Origin: Balanoglossus misakiensis
Lineage: Eukaryota; Hemichordata
Length of the DNA: 64,000 bases
Direction: 5' to 3'
Assembly: GCA_040954595.2 (NCBI GenBank)
Contig: CM082576.2
Coordinates: 7,378,001-7,442,000, forward strand
The position numbers were made by a program, and so were the translations under genes. Shown piece after piece: positions 34,257 through 46,100 of this stretch (positions within the stretch are counted from its first letter, which is position 1; every line of letters begins with the position of its first letter). The notes under the pieces are model-generated. The model had not been told where the DNA came from and made no database searches. It saw nothing but the letters and a program-made list of their open reading frames with translations.

Positions 34257-35425
34257 GACTATCGGAGAGCTAGGATCCTGTGCGGAAAAAAACGGAGAGA
34301 AATGAAAATAACAGCGCAGCGCTATGTAGCCATACACTGGATGGTCAGTGGCAGCATATCTCCAGGTTTACCCTAAATCCCTAGTAGTTGCAATGTGCAT
34401 TGTTGTGCTACTCTGACTGTTGCAGGACTTGACAGCTTTATGAGTGAACCTAAGAATATGTTTCTGGCTGGCGACTTTGGGTTAGTATAATACAAAACAA
34501 CCGTTCATGTACAATTGCGGGTCTACGACAGACTTCCGCGGGACCAGTCTCTGCACTCACTGGTAGTGTTCACTGTGCCAAGGAAGAAGTGACAGTGACT
34601 ATGAGCGGATAGCCCCTCTAGTCTCCAGGCAAAATCAAGCGAACGATGCCGCGAATCAACGTCGCACTATACTCGTGTGAACAGGACCGACGAGGAAGGG
34701 AGGAGGCCTTTTACATGAAACCACAAAAACCTGCAAAAAATTGACAAAGCGAAGACGAAACGAGCATTGAGTTCGGAGGATGAAACAAACAACGCGAAGA
34801 GTCGTGATTTGCGCGTCCCTTTTCATTCAAGATCCGCGCTAAGGCATGCTGGGGAACCGAGCACAGCGTCATACAAAATTACGTCCATGCGATCGCGAAC
34901 GTAGCTTTGGGGAACAAACCTTGCAAATGCGTAGCCGGCGAGTTGACGAAGACGCGTGAAGAGAAGGAAGATACGAAGGCAGTTCTTTGTAGCAAGTCGA
35001 GTTGATATTACGTCCCCGTCGTCGACTACCGGAACCCTTACAACTCTGTTCGTGATGTGGGAACCCCCATGCTCAAATTCAGGGACATGTCCTCCTCGTT
35101 GAGAACCGATTTCCGTTGTGCTAAAACACGGCAACTTTTAGATTCAAAGAACAAAATGTACATTTTTGAGATATAATTATGCAAAGAATTCTTTATTCAT
35201 AGATAATCAATAGTTATAAAGGCATAACATTGTCGTATTAAAAGTTGATAAAGCTCTATCGCTGACAGAGGATGCTACTGACCCCTCATCATTTGACCTC
35301 TGACCGTAGCGGAAATAAACAAGTACAACACCACAGTCTTGTCTGTCGCATTTGCAATTTGGAAGCTAGTAGAACACTGGTTTTCCGAAGTGCTTGGTTT
35401 GACATTCCCAGAGTTTAATTACGAC
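34257..35425. promoter_or_regulatory. Divergent region, SR factor / CRIPT
   Basis: 1,169 bp between the opposite start codons. A CpG-richer block (about 34500-35110) probably contains the SR-factor promoter and first exon. A 103-codon minus frame at 34823-35134 in this block is not supported as a gene. Confidence 0.4.
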
Positions 35426-36430
35426 ATGGTTTGTGAAAAATGTAAGTACTGTTACTGTAGTCAGTATGTAATTGTGCGTTTTGTACATGTACAATGGACA
35501 GTGTTATTTTGTTGATCATTGGCATGATTGAGATCTGATCATGAGGTGAAACACACAATGATGTTATCTCCTGCAGGTCAGAAGAAACTTGGCAAAGTGA
35601 TAACCCCGGATCCTTGGAAGTCGGGAGCACGTAACACAACTGGTATGAACACTTGTCAGCAATCTCTCTGCTTTCATTGGAGGGGGGGGGGGGGCAGAAT
35701 GGACATAGACCCTGACTGGGCCACCTAAGCCAGCAAAGGGGTTACAGATAAGAAAGAACTAGTGTTGTAGTACCCAGAGAACACTCACAACAAATGATGT
35801 TGAATGATTTGGTGTTTCCTTCTCTTTTTCAGAGGGAGGAGGAAGAAAAGTTGGTGAAAACAAATTGCTCACATCAAAGAAAGCAAGGTAACTACTGTAG
35901 TTCATGTGAAATGAAGGCACTAGAATTCTGTAGTCAAGCGAGCACAGTGAGTGAGAGCTAATTGATTGCACCATACATGTAGCTGAGTCAATTTTTTGTT
36001 CAAGAGTTTTGTTATATTGTTGTGAAGGATTTAGTCGTGGAAGATCAAAATTACTGGCCGAGTAATAATATATATTTTCTCACTTAGGTTCACTCCATAC
36101 ATGAAATTTGCAACGTGTCGAATCTGCAAGCAGTCAGTACATCAAGTGGGGTCACACTACTGCCAGGGTTGTGCATACAAAAAGGGTAAGTGCCAAAACT
36201 TGTCCCTTCTAATAACCTTTCCCTGAAGGATGCACATATATATATGCCACTGCTATTGTCCTTCTGATCGCAGTGCACTGTTAATTGCTGAAATCAAGAG
36301 GGTGTGCATCAAATAAAAATACATATATCATAAACAATCTTTCCTGGTTTTCTTCTCTGGTGCAGGTATCTGTGCGATGTGCGGCAAGAAGATATTAGCA
36401 ACAAAAGATTACAAGCAGACATCGGTGTAA
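35426..36430 (+). CDS. CRIPT: CRIPT, cysteine-rich PDZ-binding protein
   Basis: Five exons (35426-35441, 35577-35642, 35833-35887, 36088-36185, 36366-36430) give 99 residues (human 101). The first coding exon is only 16 nt. The protein is nearly a copy of vertebrate CRIPT: MVCEKCQKKLGKVITPD, then WKSGARNTT, TSKKARFTPY, TCRICKQSVHQVGSHYCQGC and ICAMCGKKIL. Four CxxC pairs bind zinc. The last residues YKQTSV form a class I PDZ ligand, which in vertebrates binds the third PDZ domain of PSD-95. The near-identity across animals, including non-neural contexts, fits its more recently described link to RNA splicing complexes. No canonical AATAAA follows the stop closely; AATTAAA at about 36508 is a candidate. 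Confidence 0.97.
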
Positions 36431-37060
36431 CTCTGACTTCGTCAATGTTCCAGTACAACAGCGTGTGTGAGAAGATTGTGAAAGACATCACTTAGTCTGA
36501 TGAACCAAATTAAATTACACAGCCATGATATTTTTGTGTTCTCAAACCAAGTCAGTGATGCTGTTCGAGTATGTGTTTTCAGAAGATACCTGTTATTTAT
36601 TTTCACATTGTCTTCTTTGATACACTCTACTACCTGCTTTTAATATTGTCTCCTGGTAGAGCTGTCAATATACTACAGTAGAATTGTTTATAGTTTTGTA
36701 AATGTCTTGAGTATTTCAATTACTTTTCACAGGTAGGTGCACATCTTGTGTCTGTCATAATTATTTTGTGTGCAACTAATCAACAAAACCTGTATTTTCA
36801 CTGGAATACTAGTTAATGTTCTTAGTAAGAAAAAAGTTATAAAGTTCTGGTGAAAATAACATTCAATATTTTACAGACTTTTTAGCTAAGATTTGGTTAT
36901 GTTGCTTAATATGTCAAAGTTTAAAAATGCAATTTATAATATGCACATCAATGTCAGTTTTCCACATTAACTGCTTCTAAATTTGAAAAAAAAGAACATT
37001 TAAAAGTCACATGCGACCAAACAACATGGCCAATCCAAGATGACGACACATTGTTGGTAC

Positions 37061-39474
37061 TTATATCACACCTGGCGCTTGTTCATTCTGTGTTATGACA
37101 GACTTGTCACTGTCAAATCCAGGTGATTCTGTGGTGGGCTGACGTCTTCTCTCCATCACACACTTGACAATGGTGAGCGCCACCAACGTGGCATAGACCA
37201 GAAAAGACACCCAAGATGTGATCTAAGATTGGAAGAAACGTCATACAAGTTACAATTTGTGACAATATCACTGGTGTGTAATAATAGGGTTATTCATTTT
37301 GTGTGTAACCCTATTATAATACATCTTTCATCATGAAATTTTCGTTTAGCATCATTTTATGGTCAATTTGTAATTACAATGCTTTAAGTTTAATCACAGG
37401 TACAGTTTACGGCTTACATTTGGGGGAAAAAAAATAAAATCAGAAGACATTACCTCACCAATTGTCAAGTAATCATAGAAAGTCGAGCCATCAACGTCAC
37501 TTTTCTTTTTTCCATGGATATTCCAGTTAAATGACTGGCCTTCTCTGCAACTGATCATATAAAGGAAAGAAAGCACATAATTTGCTACAATGAATTCACT
37601 TGTTAGAGCAACTTCGTTTCTCTCATAACATATAGAGGTGCAGTCTATGGTTGGTTGATTGGCTAATATCATATCGAGATTACAAATGCAACCAAAGAAG
37701 TGTTCATGTACATCAAATCCACTTTGGTCAAGTAATAAAAAATAGTGAAATGATATCACATGAATTTTCATAACCATGAATCCTAAACTGAACATTGATC
37801 CAAATTTAAATCTGTTTTTTGAAACAACTATTTTAGTCATTTTTAAAACACACACACAGACACAAAAATACTATTTCACCTAATGTAAATGATAGTTATC
37901 CAAGCCCCTACCTTTTGACATTGGGACCATCTTCTATACCACTACACCACTGTAGGAATCCCACACTAACCACACAAGCCTCAATGAATATGATGACTGC
38001 AAAAATTGAATTGATCACCAGGCCTGGTACGAACCATATGTCTCTGCAGAGGCAATAAAAATGACTGGTCTATGTGTGGAGACTTGGAAAGTTTTCAGTG
38101 GCAGTATAGTCATCAGTTCTTGCTCAGACAGGAATTTTGCAGTGCTAATGCTTTTAAACAATGACAGCTTATAAACTTACTTGTCATCTCTCTTCACCAG
38201 TACATAGATGTGATATATGGCATAAGCCAAGGAATACAGTGCAGCCAATACTTGAATGCTGACACAGAAAATACACGATGATGCTGATCCTAAATTATAT
38301 ATCGAATTTGTTGCATTTAACCAGTGGTTTTCACCATACAGCGGACATCCATCAAAATTGTCCTAGATTCACAGTAGTGTAAAGTAATGAAGAAGGGTTA
38401 CAGCCTGAATGTTGAATCATGGTGAGTCAATACACTGTTTTATCAGTTACAAAAAGGTTCTAATCTTGTTTTGATATAAAATTCAACACTCTCAAGATTT
38501 CTAACTGTACGAGGTAGTGGGGTAGACTGTAGACTGACCTAATTTCTTTTCATTTAAGTCCACTGCTACACGCACTGAATACCAAAATGTCAATAGTCAT
38601 ACAAAACCACTTGGATATCTCAAGTAATTATTTTTGCAGATATCCAATTCAGAATCAGTATTTTCAATTGTGAGATCATATAACATTTTCAACAGGTTCA
38701 CAGACCATATGGATTTTAAAAAAATTCCCACGACGAAAAGAAAATGGTCAGTAACCTCTGACCTCAACATTTTTTCAGGCCATTCATGCAAGACTTTGAG
38801 TGTCTTTGTATGCCACACTGCTGGATTGATTTCCTTTAGAAGTGTTTACTCAGCATTTTCCTATCACCTCTTGTGATAGGCTATGGTTCAATGGTTGATA
38901 AAAAAAAAATCTGGGGGAGTTTTTCTACTAATTCCTCCAGAAACCCGATGCATGCAGAATGTTTATTGCACTGGGCTATGAAATTTCAAACGTGACAATA
39001 TTGGTAATTTTACGTTCTATCAACTTTAACACAAGCAAGCTGTAAATGCCAAACAGGTGGTTGCACTACATGGAGAGCATATATAACCAGAAATATAACC
39101 ATTGTTTTCCATGGTAAAGTTGGACCTCTACAAAGGGAAATTGGGGTAAAAGATTTAAGCCACTCCTTTCTCTTGTACATGTATATCATAGTTCCCTAAT
39201 TGTCAAACGTTCCAGCATCAGCATTGCATGGGGCTATTAATTCCACTACAGACAGTAAAAAATACTGCAAATGTTTGCTAAGAAAACACCCACTCAGACG
39301 AGAAACCCATATAGTTTCAAAAATGAGGAAGTTTTAATATTTTCCCAGTTTATAGACAGTGTCACTTACCCTTGTTACTCCGATTGTTATAGCTGCAGTA
39401 AATCCCATAAACACTGCACAAAACAGTAAAAGTGTTTCTGTCACCATGAAGCCCAATACGCGAACTTCCGCCAT
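37061..39474 (-). CDS. TMEM179B: Four-pass membrane protein TMEM179B
   Basis: Five exons (39474-39370, 38362-38181, 38043-37912, 37550-37454, 37222-37061) give 225 residues. The family has four membrane segments and no known biochemical role. Segments visible here: TETLLLFCAVFMGFTAAITI (TM1), CIFCVSIQVLAALYSLAYAI (TM2), VINSIFAVIIFIEACVVSVG (TM3) and WVSFLVYATLVALTIVKCV (TM4). The first extracellular loop has FDGCPLYGENHW, matching the GRCPLYG of vertebrate TMEM179B. SVGFLQWC after TM3 and ASW/TSWV before TM4 are family hallmarks shared with TMEM179. The gene lies about 1.5 kb downstream of its relative TMEM179 on the same strand. Intron 1 (1 kb) contains a hairpin near 38859-38880 and no gene. 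Confidence 0.85.
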
Positions 39475-40943
39475 TATTATCGTGATTATTCAGAAACCTC
39501 ATTTACTAGTTTAGACCTACATTTGTACTTTTGTGTCAGCGCCCTCATTTGATGATATTTGGACAGTGAAAGTGGAATGCTTCTGTTGGTTTTTAAACAT
39601 AGATAGCCGATAATGTAATCGGTAAATGCACATGCATTTTTAAAAACACACGCATATTATATGTGCTCCTGTATTTGAAAAATAAAAACTTGTATCTATT
39701 ACCGTACGCATTGCATACCAAACCATTTAAGTTAGGGACTGGTTAGGGCATACAAATTTCAGATCATACTATGTAGCATGGCTTCTACAGCAAATGAAAA
39801 AAAATTATTTCAGTTTCTCTACAGAAAGAGAAATAGATGTTTATTTGCATGACAACAAATACAGACACTAAAAAATCTCAAGATATCCTGATTTATTCTC
39901 CTTGTTTCAATTTTTTTTACTGATCTGCATGTGGTATACATGACATAGCAAATTCAATCTAGTCCTGTCACATGACAAGTTGACTTCGAACATCAGCTGG
40001 TGTATTCCATTGAAACAAACTGCTGTGTGTTCACCCAAACCGTCTATCAATCCCAAACTATACCGCTGTTACCGCTACATTATTGCACTAGATGAGAAAA
40101 GTTTTACATATAAAGGTACATGCATGTACACACCATTCTGATAGATTCCCAACACTATAATGAAAGGTGGATTAAAATATGTCAACACAGTTACAACACT
40201 CCTGTCTAAAGTGCCTGAGAATACAAGATTACGGTTAAAATGAATACATAGCTAAAAAGACATTGGTAAATGAAAACAAAAGTACTCTTGGGAAAAAGGC
40301 ACTTCAAACTGGAAGACCAAAAGAGTGGAAGGCAAGAACAGCATTATCCTTCAATTCTAAGGATTTTATCAAGGTCAGAGTCAAGGAAATTTTCTATACT
40401 GTAAATGGTCAAAATAACTCAATTTTGCAAGTGAAAGAGAGATCTACTGCTTTGGTCCATTTGAATATTACCAGTACCTAGAACATGAATATCACAAAGA
40501 GTTTCAGCACTCAGGTCTTTTAATACATTTAACAATCCAGTCGAAATTAGCAAATTCTTCAGTGTACAAATTAACATGAAATCAAAGAAAATCACAACAG
40601 GTGGTAGTAAGGAGTAAATCTCACTTTAAATAAAAAACTTTTACTTTAAAAACTTCCACCATCAAAGGTAGCAAATAGTAGTCTAACTACAAGAGTCACA
40701 TTTTGTCATCATAAATATGGCTGTGCTGTCATAAATCAATCAATTGGCAAATCTATCAGTAGATATCCATTATCCATCCTTCCTTCTCCATCTCTCTCCA
40801 CTTTCCTGCATATCAGATATCAGACTGATGATCATATGTACGTGTACACCTGATGGGTTCCCCCTAAAAGGCACTTTCTCTTGGGCTACAATTAATTTAT
40901 GACACTGAAACCTCTCAAACACACTGTTGTGTAGTCTTCCAAC
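39475..40943. other. Spacer between TMEM179B and TMEM179
   Basis: About 1.47 kb holding the TMEM179B promoter side and the TMEM179 3' UTR. It is AT-rich. I see no gene. The 72-codon frame at 40263-40481 has no family resemblance. Confidence 0.4.
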
Positions 40944-42789
40944 CTAGATGATTTCTGACTGGGAGTAATTACCAAACAACCGATCTCTCTCCCTCTGCAT
41001 GCTTCGTAGAAAGGTCTCATGCTGGGTGTGTTTCCATAGTTTGATGACGGACATGACCACAACTGCCACCCAGCACACCCAGGACGCCCACATACCAAAC
41101 TACAGAAAATAAAACAAAAAACAAAAAAATAACCATAAACATTATTTATGTGTGTGCTTGTATTTCACTCCTGGTATTAAACTATGTGTCAGTTTGACAT
41201 ACTGTTATAACAGAGTTGGGGTTACCCCCGGTCATAAAGCAAACTTCTACTAGAGATACATATTCAATACACTTGATTACCTATCTTTTCTACTCCACCA
41301 AATGGCAATTTTTCTCGCATTTGGTCACACGCTTATCAGATGTACCTGTGGATTCTGTGAGAGAGGAATTTCAAGAAGTATAGTCCTGACATACCTGTGT
41401 GATTCCAAACTGCATGATCAACCCGGATGTGTTCAATTTCGGATCAGCACTCCATTCCATGTAATCAGCATCTGAGCACCTATGCAGTAAAAGCAAGTAC
41501 ATGTGCATCATGTAGTCTAATATTACTGTTGTCATCCAGGTAAACCAAATTCTGGGAGTAAAATATGCTTAAACTATGGTTTTATGCCATGTATAGAATG
41601 GCTGTCATGAAGATGTCAGTCTTACTTTACAGAAAGAAATGGGGGATAAACGGAAAAGACACAGATCCTCACAATTTCTGTTGTGGCAAAACATACATGT
41701 ATATGCTATTAGTTGTCAACAAGACTCACAAAATTGACATTCCATTGTACCAGCACATGTCTATTAATTATACGCTTTCAACACAAAAGTGAATGTGGGA
41801 GATGAAAATAGCATGGTGCTCATCAAAAATGTGCTTGTATTTGAGAAGATGTTTCATATCAGTCGTTGTTGGCTGGAAGTCGTATTATTGCATGGCCTCA
41901 ATGACGAAATTGGCCGCAAGTGGTTGCAGTAGATACCACACCAACTTGCAGCCTTGTTTCTTCTGGCCCAATCATTGATCCAGTGCAAAAAGGGCTGTCA
42001 TAGACATGATTCTTGCCATACCTGAGAACGTGTGAATCCTTAGAGTAAACCAGCTGTCTACAGAAGAAGTTAAATCCCTGTGAATACACCACACTACCAG
42101 CAAATATCATAACAACTATGAATACATTGACCACCAATGTCAGGAAGGCACCTAGAAAAGAGCTGAAATCAATAAAATATTTTTTTCTGATTAAAAAAAA
42201 TAAATGAAATTCGCCAATAGTGCAATAAAACAATTCTCAAAAGATCGTCATAACGTTGGGATTACGCTTCCTGTTTCCGTGTCATGCGAGTTATAAAATC
42301 AACAACTGGCTGACTTAATCCATCCATTGACACGTTGGAAATTATAGTAAAATACATTGTAAAGGAAGCAAACAAGCATACAAGGATGATACAGTACATT
42401 TCATGTATTTGTTGTAGTTGGTGGTTTGCACTGTCGACTGTACACAACAGGTGTGAAGGATCGATTATAAGTGGACAAGCACTTACTCACCTATCAACTT
42501 CTCTGCACAAAAATATTGACAGCCTAACCGTCAATACAAGTGATACCATCATAGACACGATGCCGATGTAAACCGTGAAATTGCACACACTTCGGTCCCC
42601 CCACACATCAATCTGAAAATGCGAAGACGATTGGTTGTTCGCATGCCAAGTGCCCGTCGAAAACAGGGCACAATTGCCATCGAAATTCGTCTGGTTGATA
42701 CCTGCTGGTATGACGATGAAGAAAGACAGCAGGAAAAGCAAGACGTAGGCAGTCACCTGCGCCAATAACAGGATATTGCCGATACCCAT
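40944..42789 (-). CDS. TMEM179: Four-pass membrane protein TMEM179
   Basis: Four exons (42789-42491, 42162-42022, 41479-41395, 41099-40944) give 226 residues (human TMEM179 233). TM1 is LLLAQVTAYVLLFLLSFFIVI. The loop has FDGNCALFSTGTWH, which parallels the vertebrate FRGRCLLFTEGMW. TM2 is TVYIGIVSMMVSLVLTVRLS, TM3 is FLTLVVNVFIVVMIFAGSVV followed by GFNFFC, and TM4 follows FGMWASWVCW. The tail KLWKHTQHETFLRSMQRE resembles the vertebrate KVYHNY...LLDSL tail. Exon 2 starts at 42162 after TTTCAG; a second AG (CTAG, 10 nt further on) would break the frame. It shares a 364-bp divergent promoter with PRPF39. Confidence 0.87.
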
Positions 42790-43153
42790 ATCGCAAACGT
42801 CCAGCTATCGACAGTTTCAAGCTGCAAAGTACAAGTTTTCACATACTCAGCGCTCGGGTTCGGACACTTTCACCTTTGTAGAGGTCACGCGACACTGATT
42901 ATACGACAACATTTGTAACACAAAATTCTAACAAGAACTAAACACACATCTGTAAATAACAAGTACAAAGTGATTCTTTACAAAGACATTTAACGATAGA
43001 TATTAAGCGAAGTTGTATTAATTGATATTAATTGGATTATAAAAGTCCAGTGGCCAATCAGGAAATTTGATGAGAGCATCGACGCGCGCGACGTGACGAA
43101 GCCGGCGCGCGCAAGAGCGCCACCAACGATACCAGCGCCCAGGCAAATTTAAA
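42790..43153. promoter_or_regulatory. Divergent promoter region, TMEM179 / PRPF39
   Basis: A 364-bp gap. The PRPF39 side (43080-43150) is strongly CpG-rich, with repeated CGCG words (GACGCGCGCGACG), unlike the AT-rich surroundings. Confidence 0.5.
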
Positions 43154-46100
43154 ATGGACGTCGAAATGGAAGGAACGACCGCGCAGATCGAACAAATTTA
43201 TCCAGGTAATCTGCGTCCTAGTCCAAAATTTTGGTTTATTTGTGTGATTGTAATGTCATCGCAGATAGTATTCGGTATTATATCCGCCCATATTTTCTTT
43301 AGGCATAGGTGCCATGGTGTCAGAATCTCTTTTACTGACATGATGGTCAGTGTGTTTGGGAACGCTTTATCTGTTTATCTGGTACCATATGCTGTGAGCT
43401 GTCTATGCGAAGTCGCGCCGTGAAACTGAAAGCTTGCACGTGCGCGTATTTGAACGTTCGACCAAACAATGCAAACGAAACAGTTTTACACGTTCGAAGA
43501 CAGTTTGAATATCCCAGGCTGCAAAAGACTGGGCATAATACCGCTATTTCCGGTTTGTAGACCGTTCCACTATCAGCACTTTATCCATGGTCCCTCCACA
43601 GTGGAACTGGAATGACCATGTTTTGTTCAGACCATGGACGTCAGTTAGGGTTTCTTGTTTAGTTAGAACATGTGGTAGCTCCATGGTTTGAAAAGAAAAT
43701 GTCCTGTAGGCTCAGCAGAAGAAGACAAAACTTTCGGTATACAGTATTATCTGAAAAGTTCCATATTTGTTGTATACATCCTTATTCTGAGTTACCATGG
43801 TATTTACAACGTATGATTGTGGTGTTTTCATTGTAGCTGTTATGATTGCATCCACAGAAGCAATCCCAGAACAGCCACAAGTTGAACAACCTGAAGAAAT
43901 GGAAGCAGCTGAAACTGTCGACCAACCTGAGTGTCCAGCAGAAGCTGAGAAACCAGAAAGTCCTATTGCAATAGTAGAACCAGAAAATGCTGCAGTAGGA
44001 GAACCAGAAAATGCTGCAATAGGAGAACCAGAAAATGCTGCAGTAGGAGAACCAGAAAATGTCGCAGAGACAGAAGAACCCGCAGGAGCCGTAGAGCAGC
44101 AGGAAGCCACACCACCCATGGAGGAAGAAGAAAGATCGCCGCCACCAGAATTGGCTAAGTACTGGAAAGTGGTGAAAGAGAATTGTTCAGATTTTACTGG
44201 CTGGACCTATCTGCTGCAGTATGTGGAACAAGAGGTAATTTTTGATTTTGTGCATTTTCTGGGTTTTCTCCTTGTTGCTTGTAACACTTGTAAAAAATGC
44301 CGACTGCTCACAGCCATGTGACAATGGCAGAGTGGTTTCTGGTAGACAGTGACTTGGCTGGATGAGAACTTTTCAATCAAATGCTCATCCTGGTACCCCA
44401 GAGAGTCGTGTAGGAATGTCATTAATGTGGAGATCTTTATTTGTTGTCTTCCCAGGATCACATGAAGTCTTGCAGAGAAGCCTTCGACGCGTTTTTCAAC
44501 AGATATCCTTACTGCTATGGGTACTGGAAGAAGTATGCTGATCTGGAAAAAAAGGCTGGAAGCTTACAGGCAGCTTGTGAAGTAAGTCTTGGTTTGTGGC
44601 AGACAACATGGGGTTAGAGCTGTGAAAATACAGGATCTCTGTGGAACAACATTCATTTGGACAAAAATGGACTAAATAAAGAGAAAACTGCAGACCCTTA
44701 ACCGGCCAATTTTAAATTAAGCATTTACTTTTCATACAATTATAAATGCTGGCCACAGAGATCATGCATTTTCTAGCATTTACCAGGTTTTGCCGAAAAT
44801 TTTTGAGAATTTTCTCCTGTTTTCTGCTAATTAGAAGCATGATGTTTTCTTTATTGGCAGGCAAGCAAAACAACAACATGGACACAACCCTCTCTCTCTC
44901 GTCATCTGACGAAAAAATTGTTTATAGGGATCACGGGCAACTCTTGTACATCTCTGTGCATTTCCCCCCCTCCCCCTGAATTGTCAATTTTTTTGTCGAA
45001 TTTCATTGTTGAATTTCTGTGATAAGATTGCAGTAGCTTAGTTGTTGTACATTTTTTTCAACTTTGGCAAATTTCTTGCATCATGTAAATGTACACTATT
45101 CACAAGCGGGGAGCACACCTCTAAAAAGATGGCGGGATGTAATAAGTGGTGGTAAAGTTGCAGAAGCCATATTTTGGAGTTGAAGATGCAAGCTTCTGTG
45201 GCATGCTGCTGTCAACGCTGCCCTTCAGGAGCAATCATCCAGGGTGACTAGGTCATTCACACAATTTCTTCCTTCAAACAATTTTCCATTTGACAAAATT
45301 AAATTTGCCATGATTTATTCCAATTTCATCTGATTGGGCGTTGCTGGAGCATTGTTTTGATTTTCCTCTCCTCCCTCGGTGTTTTGCTGTTGCAGGTTTA
45401 CGAAAAAGGAATAAGGGCCACGGCGCTGAGCATCGACCTGTGGATCAACTACGTCAATTTCTACTCTGAGAATTTCGCATATGAAGCTGATGTCGTTGAC
45501 AAAATCAGAAGGTACCGTCATGTTTACTTTACACAGCAATTTGGGTGAAAGGGGAGGGGAGAGGGGGGTCTTTAACCCTTAATCCAATGATGTCGGAGGT
45601 CTGTTAAAAATCCCGGGGAATTCTTAATTGTGATGTTTGCGGTACTTAATAGCAATGTGTTCTGTTGTTGCTATTTTTCACAGCATATTTGAAAGAGCCC
45701 TTGCAGCAGCTGGTACCGAGTTCCTATCAGACAGGCTGTGGGACATGTACATCACCTGGGAGAAGGACCAGTACAACCTGAAACGTGTGACTGCCCTCTA
45801 TGATAGACTATTGGCTATCCCGACCCAGCTCTATAGCCATCATTTTGACCAGTAAGTGAATCACGCTAAACCCCATAGCTTGTTTATTTTGTATCGCCCA
45901 AGTTTCGAACCCAACTTTTGCTTCTAATCTCCGCCCCCTCCTTTGAGCCATACTTTAATGACTACTGTCCAATTGAATGTTAGGTTCAAGGAACACATCA
46001 ACTCAAACCTGCCAAGAGATGTGCTGACCACAGACGAGTTCCTGCAAATCCGCTCAGAGATTGTGTCCAGCAAAGACAGTGTGGAGCCGGATAGTACAGT

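Noticed and set aside
34823-35134. 103-codon minus-strand frame between the SR factor and CRIPT
   Set aside because: It lies in a CpG-rich divergent promoter block. Composition and motifs do not resemble a protein, and no splice structure fits.
43206-43423. Continuation of PRPF39 exon 1 as an 89-residue membrane-like protein
   Set aside because: It is read-through past a GTAATC donor into intron 1. The in-frame splice to 43837 gives the known protein.
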